Assembly: GCA_034430895.1 (NCBI GenBank)
Contig: DAOUDW010000035.1
Location: 62,001-126,000, forward strand
Length of the DNA: 64,000 nucleotides
Direction: 5' to 3'
DNA from: WVZH01 sp034430895
Lineage (GTDB): Bacteria > Chloroflexota > Anaerolineae > Anaerolineales > E44-bin32
A model generated the notes under the pieces. The model did not search any database, was not told the DNA's origin, and saw only the letters and a program-made list of their open reading frames with translations. Below are positions 24,627 through 32,572 of the stretch, piece by piece (the first letter of the stretch is position 1; every line of letters starts with the position of its first letter). A program made the position numbers and the translations under genes.

Positions 24627-24948
24627 AACAGAATAAAACCTCTACTATTTGAATTGATATACCGGAAATTCTCTTGCCGATTATTCTACATGTACAGCGA
24701 GATTAAAGCATTTGGTACTTTACACTTATCCACGCGCTTTGTCTAGTGGTCATTATGGTATATGCGGCTCAACCTTGCAAGTCCAGAATTCATTTTCGTA
24801 TCCAGGTTTTCCCTGGTAACCAATAACTCATCAGTTACCAGAGAATGGATAGACCTTAATATACTGGTATTTGTCTGCAGTCGTCTTGCTGACCTCATTA
24901 CTTTGTTTGAGGATTACGATATGTACTCAGTTTATTCAAAATACTTGA
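24627..24948. other. Gene-free interval with a dyad at 24809-24845
   Basis: No coding frame is convincing in this 322-bp stretch. It contains an imperfect 12-bp inverted repeat, TTCCCTGGTAAC (24809-24820) and GTTACCAGAGAA (24834-24845), with a 13-nt spacer. A second short palindrome, CCAGG-TTTTC-CCTGG, overlaps it. Neither is followed by a T-tract. It may be a regulatory site or a transcript end for the minus-strand gene stopping at 24949. Confidence 0.35.
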
Positions 24949-25893
24949 TCAACGAATTAGAAAGGAGTCGCGTGCTGTAGCGATTGTATTTTCGTATTGC
25001 ACGAGAAACTCCAAGAGTACTTCGCCATTCATTGAGGGTTCTTCGACTGTTAAGCTCGTATATGTCACACCGTTCTCGTCCGTAACCGGCAAGAGGATAT
25101 ACTGCAGACCTGTTACAAAATGGGCTGTCAGCAGTGTAGAAGCGCCTTCGAGTGGTATTGAATTATGATCTCGGACTGTGACGTACACAACTTGTTTCGC
25201 GCCTACTTCCAGCAGGGGAGTGGAAAGAGATGTTTCGATATGAAGTTCCTTCTCCGGATTTGAGACTACCGCGCTTGTCAAAGTCGGCTGAAGCAACTCG
25301 GGGTTGTAACCGTCGAGTTCAAAGTGAATTCTACCGAGTGGCGAGATTCGTATCTCGGAGTTGCCGGAATCATTAACAATCCACTCGAGGCGAAACCTTT
25401 GGAACAACTGCACCAAGTTGCCGTTTTCGATACGGTTGCTTGAAATCGGCAGTCCAAACACTTCGATGCCACCGTGCTGCTCGAAGTATTCCAAAAAACC
25501 ATGGCAGACAGAAAATCGGGCTTCTGGGAAGAAGCGACAGCCAGGTTCTGAATGTGCCGTGTCATCATCCGATGGGTGATCCCATCCATAGAGCATCTGT
25601 GCCAGCGGAGCAAACAATACGTTCCGGCCTGAGTAATCATCGGGTACAAGTTCCAGGCGCGCATTTTCGAAATACTGAATCAGGAGCTCGGACTTCGGAT
25701 CGATGAAGGCGTCGGTTATCGGAAGACCTAAAATTGACCTGCCGCCGTGCTTGTCGTAGAAGGGGACGAAATGGGCGTCGATGACGTGACCGGTTTCGGG
25801 GACGAAACGGTCAGTCGCGTCGCTCCAAACAACGGTGGCGATGCCAACGAGGGCCAATAAAACGACGCTAACGATCAGGAAATAGCGCATCAT
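24949..25893 (-). CDS. Membrane-anchored or secreted protein with two LGFP-like repeats and an Ig-like domain
   Basis: This 314-residue protein has an N-terminal hydrophobic segment (residues 4-23). Two related repeats follow at about residues 44-95 and 128-185. Both have the pattern F..(Y/H)GG...(L/F)GLPI followed by QxF..(A/F)RLE (YDKHGGRSILGLPITDAF; FEQHGGIEVFGLPISSN). They resemble LGFP-type repeats found in cell-surface proteins. The C-terminal 90 residues form a beta-sandwich-like domain (VVYVTVRDHNSIPLEGA). It probably acts at the cell surface. It appears to be a single-gene unit. Confidence 0.65.
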   Translation of the reverse strand: MMRYFLIVSVVLLALVGIATVVWSDATDRFVPETGHVIDAHFVPFYDKHGGRSILGLPITDAFIDPKSELLIQYFENARLELVPDDYSGRNVLFAPLAQMLYGWDHPSDDDTAHSEPGCRFFPEARFSVCHGFLEYFEQHGGIEVFGLPISSNRIENGNLVQLFQRFRLEWIVNDSGNSEIRISPLGRIHFELDGYNPELLQPTLTSAVVSNPEKELHIETSLSTPLLEVGAKQVVYVTVRDHNSIPLEGASTLLTAHFVTGLQYILLPVTDENGVTYTSLTVEEPSMNGEVLLEFLVQYENTIATARDSFLIR

Positions 25894-26190
25894 CTACGAA
25901 ATACCCAGCCTGTTTTCTGCAATCCGGATGGGTCCATGCTCCTCATGAGAAAATCCGGATGCCGCAACATCACTATAATAAAGACGAAAATATATGCAAC
26001 CTTTGTTTGTGAATAATTGATGGCATTCTGCTCCTATCGAGTGTACATACGTCGTTGAGAAGGGGGCTTGTGTTACAGGACGATTCGGATACAGCTGTGG
26101 TGTAGAAATGCTTAATTCCTTCAAATACCCAGGCGGGATTGCGCATAGCCGTAAGGATGTGATTTATCATAATTGACATAGTGCTCGTTT
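25894..26190. other. Gene-free interval with a 10-bp direct repeat
   Basis: No convincing gene is seen. AATCCGGATG occurs at 25921-25930 and again at 25952-25961, each containing the palindrome ATCCGGAT. This is upstream of the minus-strand gene starting at 25893 and could be an operator. The 12-mer TTGCGCATAGCC, repeated elsewhere in the window, is at 26139-26150. Confidence 0.3.
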
Positions 26191-27174
26191 TTATCTTTGA
26201 TCGAAGATCTCGTGATAGCCGCGATCGAGTTCATCATCCGAAAGATGGGCGTAGCGTTGCGTGACGGCGATGTTGCGATGGCGAGCGAGTTCTTGGGCGA
26301 GTTTGAGATTGCCGCCAGATGCAAGCAGAACGGTTGTGACGAAATAATGTCGAAAGGAGTGCGGCGTGATCGCGCCGTGAGATTCGGGACCTAGGGCCTC
26401 TTGGGTGCGCTGGTGAACGATTGCGCGACCGGTGGTCGTAGAGATCGGGAGGATTTTAGAACCGGCGCCGAGGTCGTGACGCGAGAATATTGGTAAGGAA
26501 TGTAAAGGTCTACCGCTTTGGCCGTCAAGCTTGGCGCGTGCGGCAAGGTAATCTTTTAGCGCAGACAACGATCGACTGGAAAAACGGACGACGGCTTCTC
26601 GGTCTCCTTTACCGATTAGAATCGCACGGCCTTCATTCCAGTCAATATCGCCGCGGCGTAGATTGCAAATTTCATGTACGCGAAGACCTGTGTCGGCCAA
26701 TGTGAGAATAAAGGCACGGTCACGTAAATGGCGCAATCGTTCTCGCTCATCTTCGTACGCTGCGCCATTGAGCCGTTCGACGTGGTCGATAATATGATCG
26801 ATCTCTGTGCGTGGGAATTGCGGCAAACGTTTACCAGGTCTTCTCGCTCGACGGCGAATGATCAAGCGAAGCCTTGGAAGATTTATTTCTGCAGAACGCT
26901 CTGCGGCCAGGAATTCGAACCAACCGGTAACGGCCGTTAGGTACAGGCGCTCGCTTGCGGGGGCATAATTTTTGAGATCGGCAGCAAAATCGGCGATCCA
27001 ATCTTCCGTTGCGGTTGAAGCGGGTTGCATCTCGATATCGATTCCAACGCTTTCAAGTGTAATAGCGAATGCTGACAGCGCGTTGCGGTATGTGCGAGCT
27101 GTATTGGGACTGCGCGACAATGCAACGCTCTCCAAGTAGGATTCCATTGTGTAAAGAATGGATTTCGAGGTCAT
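26191..27174 (-). CDS. Tyrosine recombinase (XerC/XerD-like integrase)
   Basis: This 327-residue protein has an N-terminal SAM-like core-binding domain (about residues 5-95). The catalytic domain carries the first Arg in LADTGLRVHEICNLR, a beta-hairpin Lys in IGKGDRE, the box II motif HSFRHYF, a following LGH-like motif (LARHRNI) and the nucleophile Tyr in QRYAHL. All active-site residues appear intact. The length fits XerC/D (about 300) with a small extension. It is monocistronic, with no phage or cassette genes nearby. It may be the dif resolvase or a remnant integrase. SD-like AAGGA precedes the ATG. A 28-bp dyad lies 57 bp upstream. Confidence 0.9.
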   Translation of the reverse strand: MTSKSILYTMESYLESVALSRSPNTARTYRNALSAFAITLESVGIDIEMQPASTATEDWIADFAADLKNYAPASERLYLTAVTGWFEFLAAERSAEINLPRLRLIIRRRARRPGKRLPQFPRTEIDHIIDHVERLNGAAYEDERERLRHLRDRAFILTLADTGLRVHEICNLRRGDIDWNEGRAILIGKGDREAVVRFSSRSLSALKDYLAARAKLDGQSGRPLHSLPIFSRHDLGAGSKILPISTTTGRAIVHQRTQEALGPESHGAITPHSFRHYFVTTVLLASGGNLKLAQELARHRNIAVTQRYAHLSDDELDRGYHEIFDQR

Positions 27175-27230
27175 TCCCGATCCTTGTTGAAGATAATCTG
27201 CATAATAAACCCTTCTGTAATAATGTTTAT

Positions 27231-27258
27231 GCTAATGATACTTATCATAACCATTAGC
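27231..27258. repeat. 28-bp dyad upstream of the recombinase gene
   Basis: Perfect 7-bp arms GCTAATG (27231-27237) and CATTAGC (27252-27258) flank an inner palindrome TGATA-CT-TATCA (27236-27247). The size and symmetry suit either an operator for the recombinase or a recombinase core site. Confidence 0.4.
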
Positions 27259-27349
27259 TATTCTAGCAGTAATGCTGGAAAAGTCAATCGCCCTGCTCCT
27301 TCCGTGTGAGATTGGATAACGCTTGCAATGAATTACCGAAACAGGAACG

Positions 27350-27493
27350 ATGGATGCACTTTCAGCCATACAGTATCGACTCGCATTACTGAAAGATTCC
27401 CCTACCCTAGAAAAGTATACCGGGAATCCATATAGAGAGTTTGCAACGCAGGGAACAGCACAGGTGTTCTATTTAGGCAAGTTGATGCGATAA
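27350..27493 (+). CDS. Possible small protein, 47 residues
   Basis: An ATG-initiated frame (MDALSAIQYRLALL...YLGKLMR) is preceded by the SD-like AGGAACG. It ends 4 nt before a strong hairpin at 27498-27524. It fills an otherwise empty 367-bp interval on the strand opposite both neighbours. No homology is recognised, and a chance frame of this length is not unlikely. Confidence 0.3.
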   Translation: MDALSAIQYRLALLKDSPTLEKYTGNPYREFATQGTAQVFYLGKLMR

Positions 27494-27497
27494 ACAA

Positions 27498-27524
27498 AAA
27501 CCGGCGCTCTCTATGCGCCGGTTT
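27498..27524 (-). terminator. Rho-independent terminator of the PspA operon
   Basis: AAACCGGCGC (27498-27507) pairs with GCGCCGGTTT (27515-27524), 10 bp perfect with a 7-nt loop. On the minus strand it is followed by TTTTTG. It lies 17 nt after the last gene of the 32526-27542 operon. On the plus strand it may also end the possible small ORF. Confidence 0.85.
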
Positions 27525-27541
27525 ACTTACGTCGTTCGTGG

Positions 27542-28363
27542 TTAGTATTCACGTGAGTGATAATCGTAAACCTGATTGATACTGCTTACCAGATCATCCA
27601 GGCGCAATACCTGTTCCTGAATATCTTCCCGCATGCGGATCGCGCGGCCACTTTGAATATCTTCAGCGTCGATTAGCTGAATCTGGCTGTCGAGAGTGGC
27701 GAGTGCTGTGAGGCTTTGCTCCAGCGAAAGCTCCGCTTGCTTCATGCGGTCTTGTAGTGCTTGAAGCGTCTCAAGCTGCTTTTCCTTGCTATCTACGACA
27801 TCGTCCAGTTGTTTCTTGAGTTCCGGATTCGATTCGCGCTTTCGTTGGGATTTTAATATTTCAACGGCATCTGCGATTTGGGCGAGATCCTGGTGCACGA
27901 GTTTATCGCGTCGATAGGTATCCAGGCGGATTGCCAATCGGTACATATTGCGGATCCAATTATTTAATTGTCTATTCGTGTCCTCGGCGCGTTCTCGCAT
28001 TACGCTTGTCTCCGGGTAGCGTGTTTTGTCGAAAATTCTGCGTTGATATTCGAGGGCAGAAGTAAGTTTGTTATGGAGCTGTGAATCCTTGATGCGTTTC
28101 AGATTGAATTGCCTTTGGAAGATCCTCAAAAGCATGGTCGCATTGAATTCTGCGTTGGTGATGCTGGATATCAGGATCAAGATCACACCAAAGAAGCCAA
28201 GCAGCGGCCAGCCCCACCAGGGCCACCAGGGAAACGGACTGGGGACCAATGCAGTAAGCAGAATCGTACCTGCAATCAGGATTGCATTTTCCCAACGAAA
28301 AATGGCGTACTGTACGATGGTAGAACGAGCCTCTTTGGGCAGTTCAGGACGAAATATGTTCAT
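27542..28363 (-). CDS. Membrane protein with coiled-coil cytoplasmic domain, PspA operon
   Basis: This 273-residue protein has a pair of N-terminal membrane helices separated by a tryptophan/proline-rich turn (FPWWPWWGW, residues 46-54), spanning about residues 27-70. A charged helical region follows, with a long coiled coil (about 155-255) that includes KKQLDDVVDSKEKQLETLQALQDRM. The coiled coil probably interacts with the PspA-like protein encoded 51 bp upstream. No named family was recognised. It is the last gene before a strong terminator. Confidence 0.7.
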   Translation of the reverse strand: MNIFRPELPKEARSTIVQYAIFRWENAILIAGTILLTALVPSPFPWWPWWGWPLLGFFGVILILISSITNAEFNATMLLRIFQRQFNLKRIKDSQLHNKLTSALEYQRRIFDKTRYPETSVMRERAEDTNRQLNNWIRNMYRLAIRLDTYRRDKLVHQDLAQIADAVEILKSQRKRESNPELKKQLDDVVDSKEKQLETLQALQDRMKQAELSLEQSLTALATLDSQIQLIDAEDIQSGRAIRMREDIQEQVLRLDDLVSSINQVYDYHSREY

Positions 28364-28375
28364 GATGATCGTTTG

Positions 28376-28411
28376 ATTCGGTCCACCCGGGAAATCCCGG
28401 GCGGACCGAAT
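28376..28411 (-). other. Intercistronic hairpin between the PspA-like and membrane-protein genes
   Basis: A 16-bp stem with one mismatch (28376-28391 with 28396-28411, core CCCGGG/CCCGGG, loop AAAT) fills the 51-bp gap. There is no T-tract, so it is more likely an RNA processing or stability element than a terminator. Confidence 0.55.
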
Positions 28412-28414
28412 GGG

Positions 28415-29092
28415 TTACTCGATCTTGAGCTTTTTCTTGCGTTCCGCAAGCTGCGCGTCGATTTGGTCTTTATCCAAGATTGAATCGATTTGCTCATCAA
28501 GAGACGATGAACGCAGTTCAGTAGCGGTTGTGGCTTTATCCAGACGCTTTTTGATGTTCTCTGCGAGACGACTGATATCACTGTCGCCGACGCCCATGAG
28601 GTCGTCCAGACTCTTCATGGCCTTGACCATCGTTTCCTTGCTCTTCGCGAGTTCGAGCAAGGCCTGAAGTTCTGTGCGTTGAGTCTTCATTGTGGAGAGG
28701 CGCGCCTCTAGCTTTACCTTCGCATCGAGAAGCTTCTGATACTCGACTTCTTGTCGAGCAAGCTGTTCTTGGAAGGTTTCAATCAACCGATGTGTACTGT
28801 TGAGCCTGCTTTGAGCTGCCGTCGCGGCAGCGTCATTACCTTCTTGCAAGAAGGCATCTACAGCTTTGTCCAGTTCCTCGGACTTCTGCCGCAGATCTTC
28901 CAGCTTGCGATTGATCGACTTTGCCTCACCACCAACTGTCGCGGCAGCGTCTTCAAGATCCTCCAGATGATTCTCAACCTGGCGAATGTATTGATCGATC
29001 ACTGCCATACTGTTGGTTGAAAGCGCCTGGTCCACGAGCGCGTGCAGGTTTGCGGAAATTAACGTTGCGACCTTTTCTAATAGGGTTGCCAT
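28415..29092 (-). CDS. PspA/IM30 (Vipp1) family membrane-stress protein
   Basis: This 225-residue, almost entirely alpha-helical protein has the PspA layout: an N-terminal amphipathic helix (MATLLEKVATLISANLHALV), then hairpin helices with long heptad patterns. The conserved region near residues 30-55 includes QYIRQVENHLEDLEDA. Such proteins form ESCRT-III-like rings that stabilise damaged membranes. Here it lies downstream of two fusion receptors with extracytoplasmic binding domains and upstream of a coiled-coil membrane protein. This arrangement differs from pspABC. Confidence 0.85.
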   Translation of the reverse strand: MATLLEKVATLISANLHALVDQALSTNSMAVIDQYIRQVENHLEDLEDAAATVGGEAKSINRKLEDLRQKSEELDKAVDAFLQEGNDAAATAAQSRLNSTHRLIETFQEQLARQEVEYQKLLDAKVKLEARLSTMKTQRTELQALLELAKSKETMVKAMKSLDDLMGVGDSDISRLAENIKKRLDKATTATELRSSSLDEQIDSILDKDQIDAQLAERKKKLKIE

Positions 29093-29217
29093 TCTACATT
29101 CTCCTTTTTCTATCGTATTGCCAGTTCGATCTGGCAGATGCTTTTATTAACGTGTGTTTCACAACCGATATCCAACCCTCCTTGGTTTTCCTCTTGTATC
29201 GCGTGTTCCCACGCGAA

Positions 29218-30906
29218 TTACCTCCCTACTCCAACACTACCTCCAAATGCCGCGGACATCTCTTCGTAAATCATGACGATATTGGCCTCATCACCGATAT
29301 AGAAGTTCCCATTTGTTTCCAATGCCAATTCCTCTAAAAGATCTTCATCGGCGTCAGTACCATAGGCGATGGCAAAAACAGTAGTGCTGTTAGAAGAAAC
29401 GTAATCGAAGAGGTCCTGATCGAAATCATAACGGGTACTACCAGTGTCCATGCCATCTGTAAGTACGACGATTGCATTGCTATATTGTGATGTGGATTGT
29501 CGATCAATAGTCATCGCACCATCACCGAGAGCATCATAAAGCGGAGTATTGCCACCGGCTTCAAGGCTGCGGATTGCTACAATCGCCAGGTCTCGCCCCT
29601 CTTCGACTTGTAGATGTTCAATCAGAAGGTAAGTTTCATTTGCAAATGCAATGATCGAGATGTAATCATCCTTCCCCATTTGCTCGATGAACTGCACGGC
29701 CGCATCTTGCACGCTGCTAAGTTTGCCGCCGCGCATGCTGCCCGAGATATCAATCAACATCAACAGGTTGACGTCTTTGCGGGCTGACTGCCACAAATCC
29801 TGTGCTGCATAAACCGAATCGACGCTGGGGGGTTCAAAAACACGATCCGGCTGGTTGAAATCGAAATACGCATACTCTTCTAGTGGTGATTGTGCAGGTT
29901 CTGACGATTGCGGGTTGCGAAAACCATGCTCGAGCGCTGTACGCTGTCCCTCTTCGCTCAGTAGATAATCTCGAAATATGCTTGCGGCTTGTGATTTCTC
30001 ATCGATTACTGAGGAATTGATACATGCCGGGTTTGTTGCTACGTATGTTCCTTCCAAGGGATATATCGGAACGATATCCATATCGCCAAAACCGTACTCG
30101 TAAACCGTACTTTCATAAATGATCGCTGCACCGAGGAAGTCACTCCCTCGAGAGCGCATTGTCTGGGCAAGTCCCTCTGTGCTGCTGCTGAACCATGAAA
30201 CTGCAGCTTCGAAAGCGCCGACGGAGGCCTGTACGATGGGCAATTCGATTTCCTCAGGCTCAACGGCTTCCGTTTTCGATTGCGCGGCTTGGACGAGTGA
30301 CAGCAAAGTACCGGTACCGGATGCGGACAGACCCGGATGGGTATGGCCAAGTCTCAGACTGTCGCCATATTGGCCGCCGCTGTAGTAGTCCCATGCGCTG
30401 GGATCTGCCGCCAGACTTCCGATATCCAACCAGCCCAACTCACGTCCAGGCCAGCCCAGCGCTTCGGCGATCGGCCTCCACATAGCGATTACGAGAGGGC
30501 TTTCAGCTACGCTCATGCAGTCTTCGGTAAATAGTTCGATACCCTGGTCGGCCAAGACGTCCGTCCAAACCATATCATCAGGGATCCAGAGATCGGGAAC
30601 ACTTGCGTCAGATGTCATATTGACTACGGATTGCCCCGATTCGACGATGCGGTATTCAACAAATATCGGAACACCGCTGGTGGTTTCATAATCCGCATCG
30701 TTGAATTCTTTCACGGCAGTTTCAAGCCATGCATGCATATTGCTGTTTGCCGCGAGATCGATGATGATGGCATTTCTCTCTGGGCCACTGGGGCTGGAAA
30801 GATCACAAGCAATGGACAATAAGATAAGCATCATGAGTGGGATAGCGAGACGAACTGCAGATTTCACTTTACTTTGCCTCCGAAACGTGTTCATTGATTT
30901 ATCCAT
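29218..30906 (-). CDS. Lipoprotein fusing a substrate-binding domain to a von Willebrand A domain
   Basis: This 562-residue protein has a lipoprotein signal with lipobox SIAC (Cys34). Residues 40-340 form a periplasmic-binding-protein fold, with NAIIIDLAANSNMHAWL, DASVPDLWIPDD and VATNPACINSS (molybdate/iron-type extracellular binding). The VWA domain (about 375-550) carries an intact MIDAS motif DISGS, the second-site Thr in GGNTPLYDAL, and TDGMD. VWA domains bind protein partners through a metal. A ligand-gated signalling or adhesion role is plausible. It lies 9 bp downstream of the SBP-OmpA gene. Confidence 0.88.
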   Translation of the reverse strand: MDKSMNTFRRQSKVKSAVRLAIPLMMLILLSIACDLSSPSGPERNAIIIDLAANSNMHAWLETAVKEFNDADYETTSGVPIFVEYRIVESGQSVVNMTSDASVPDLWIPDDMVWTDVLADQGIELFTEDCMSVAESPLVIAMWRPIAEALGWPGRELGWLDIGSLAADPSAWDYYSGGQYGDSLRLGHTHPGLSASGTGTLLSLVQAAQSKTEAVEPEEIELPIVQASVGAFEAAVSWFSSSTEGLAQTMRSRGSDFLGAAIIYESTVYEYGFGDMDIVPIYPLEGTYVATNPACINSSVIDEKSQAASIFRDYLLSEEGQRTALEHGFRNPQSSEPAQSPLEEYAYFDFNQPDRVFEPPSVDSVYAAQDLWQSARKDVNLLMLIDISGSMRGGKLSSVQDAAVQFIEQMGKDDYISIIAFANETYLLIEHLQVEEGRDLAIVAIRSLEAGGNTPLYDALGDGAMTIDRQSTSQYSNAIVVLTDGMDTGSTRYDFDQDLFDYVSSNSTTVFAIAYGTDADEDLLEELALETNGNFYIGDEANIVMIYEEMSAAFGGSVGVGR

Positions 30907-30915
30907 TGCTTACGC

Positions 30916-32526
30916 TCAACGGCCCACGGTAATCAGACTCATCTCAACATATCGATCTTCGGCTTGTATCTCCGGATCCTCCGTCTCCCAATGGTCTGGA
31001 GGCGGTAATGTCCCTTTTACGATGAAGCGCGCCGGATCAATGCCTTGCGAGACGAGATAATCGACAACCGACTGCGCCCTTGCGGTGGCGAATTCCAATA
31101 TTTCCTCTTCCATATAAATTCCTGGCGGGCCGGGCCATGCGGACGAACCCTCAACCTGGAGAAGGAGCCCAACGCTTTGTGATAGCGTTGGCAGGACGCA
31201 TTCGTCCAATATCCTGCGTGATTCAAGAGTCAATTCGGTGGACTCAGGCAGGAAGGCGAATCGCCGGCAGGGAAGAACCGCGAGGGTTGCTGCATCATCC
31301 GTGCTGACTCCGGTCAAGTCGATTTTCGCCGAGACTGAAAAGCTGTCGTTGATTGGGTCTCCATTTGCTTGTAGGTTCGCTTGTGCGGCAGAGCGAGAGA
31401 CGAAACCCGGGTTGACAAGATCGTGGATATCATCAGCAGGAACTTCAAGTCCCGAAGCTGCCCAGACTCTTCGAGCGGTTTCCAGACGATCGGTAATCGG
31501 TTCCGCGTCCCGCATCACAAGAATGTTGTCACTCAGATCGGCTTGGGCCACGTTCTCTAACCACAAGGCGAGATCTTCTTCCGCACTTTCCGTATAGACA
31601 AAGCTCCAATCGTTATGTCCCCAGCCTGCGATCTGGGACGCTGCGGTTTCAAAATCTTCCACCTGAGCTTTCAATGTGTCGAACCATGCATCGTGGAACG
31701 CTTGAACGGTGTTGGCTTTGTTTTCAATCGATTGCCGTGACGTGACGACAACGTCCATGACGATACGTAATTGCGCAGAACTCAGCAGCGGGATGCCACC
31801 ACTCGATTCTGCTTCGTAAATATCCGGTTCCCAGCCAGAAACAGCATCTGCCTGGCCAGTATTGAATGCTTCTACAGCATCCGCAACGCTGTTTTCCGGC
31901 ACGAGTGTGACATCAAATCGCGGATTGAGCCTAGCGATCGAAAGCGTGTAATAGACGAAGTATTCACCAACACTTCCCCTCGAAAATGTTATCCGCTTGT
32001 CATCCAGGTCGTTGATGGTTTGAATATCACGTGCCCAGAGCTGGTCAGCTCCAGCACTCTCATCCACAATGGCAGTAATTACGCCAGGACTGGTCAATGC
32101 GACGGAATCGAGGGTTGTCAGGAGACAATCCCATTTCCCTTGATCCAGTAATGCTGTACGTTGTTCTTCAGAAATGTCGTATTGTGGTTCCTCGTCGAGA
32201 AGAAATGGCACGATCCCGAGATGAAAGCCATGTTCGACGTCGATACCTGCCATCTGCATTTGCTGTAATGTGAAGTAGCTTCCAAATGCATCGGCGCCGC
32301 AAATATAGGATGGCAGACCGTCATTCGCATCATAGTCCGACCCATATATGGGATCTGGTGATGACAAATCAAGTGGCAATGAATCCACCTGCGATGGCGA
32401 CGGAGTCTCCTTGTAGGATGCGAACATGTCCGCAATTCTGCTGTAGAGAAAACCACAAACAACAATTACCAGCGCCAGTCCAACGATGACGATAAAAATG
32501 ATTCTCGTTCGATCCATACTTTTCAT
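30916..32526 (-). CDS. Membrane-anchored substrate-binding domain fused to an OmpA-like domain
   Basis: This 536-residue protein is anchored by one N-terminal helix (about residues 8-27) and followed by a Ser/Pro linker. Residues 60-390 resemble NitT/SsuA-type binding proteins: PSYICGADAFGSYFTLQQMQ, DKRITFSRGSVGEYF and NTGQADAVSGWEPD. The C-terminal 125 residues look like an OmpA/MotB domain: RFAFLPESTELTLESRRILDE, FATARAQSVVDYLVSQGIDP and a final strand. OmpA domains usually hold peptidoglycan. It is the first gene of the PspA operon. Confidence 0.85.
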   Translation of the reverse strand: MKSMDRTRIIFIVIVGLALVIVVCGFLYSRIADMFASYKETPSPSQVDSLPLDLSSPDPIYGSDYDANDGLPSYICGADAFGSYFTLQQMQMAGIDVEHGFHLGIVPFLLDEEPQYDISEEQRTALLDQGKWDCLLTTLDSVALTSPGVITAIVDESAGADQLWARDIQTINDLDDKRITFSRGSVGEYFVYYTLSIARLNPRFDVTLVPENSVADAVEAFNTGQADAVSGWEPDIYEAESSGGIPLLSSAQLRIVMDVVVTSRQSIENKANTVQAFHDAWFDTLKAQVEDFETAASQIAGWGHNDWSFVYTESAEEDLALWLENVAQADLSDNILVMRDAEPITDRLETARRVWAASGLEVPADDIHDLVNPGFVSRSAAQANLQANGDPINDSFSVSAKIDLTGVSTDDAATLAVLPCRRFAFLPESTELTLESRRILDECVLPTLSQSVGLLLQVEGSSAWPGPPGIYMEEEILEFATARAQSVVDYLVSQGIDPARFIVKGTLPPPDHWETEDPEIQAEDRYVEMSLITVGR

Positions 32527-32572
32527 CTGTAGACCTCGTGTAATTCCATTGATTTCGTCCTAAACGACAGGA

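Noticed and set aside
25894..26124. 76-residue frame on the minus strand between the repeat protein and the recombinase
   Set aside because: It has no Shine-Dalgarno, no motifs and an irregular composition. Treated as non-coding.
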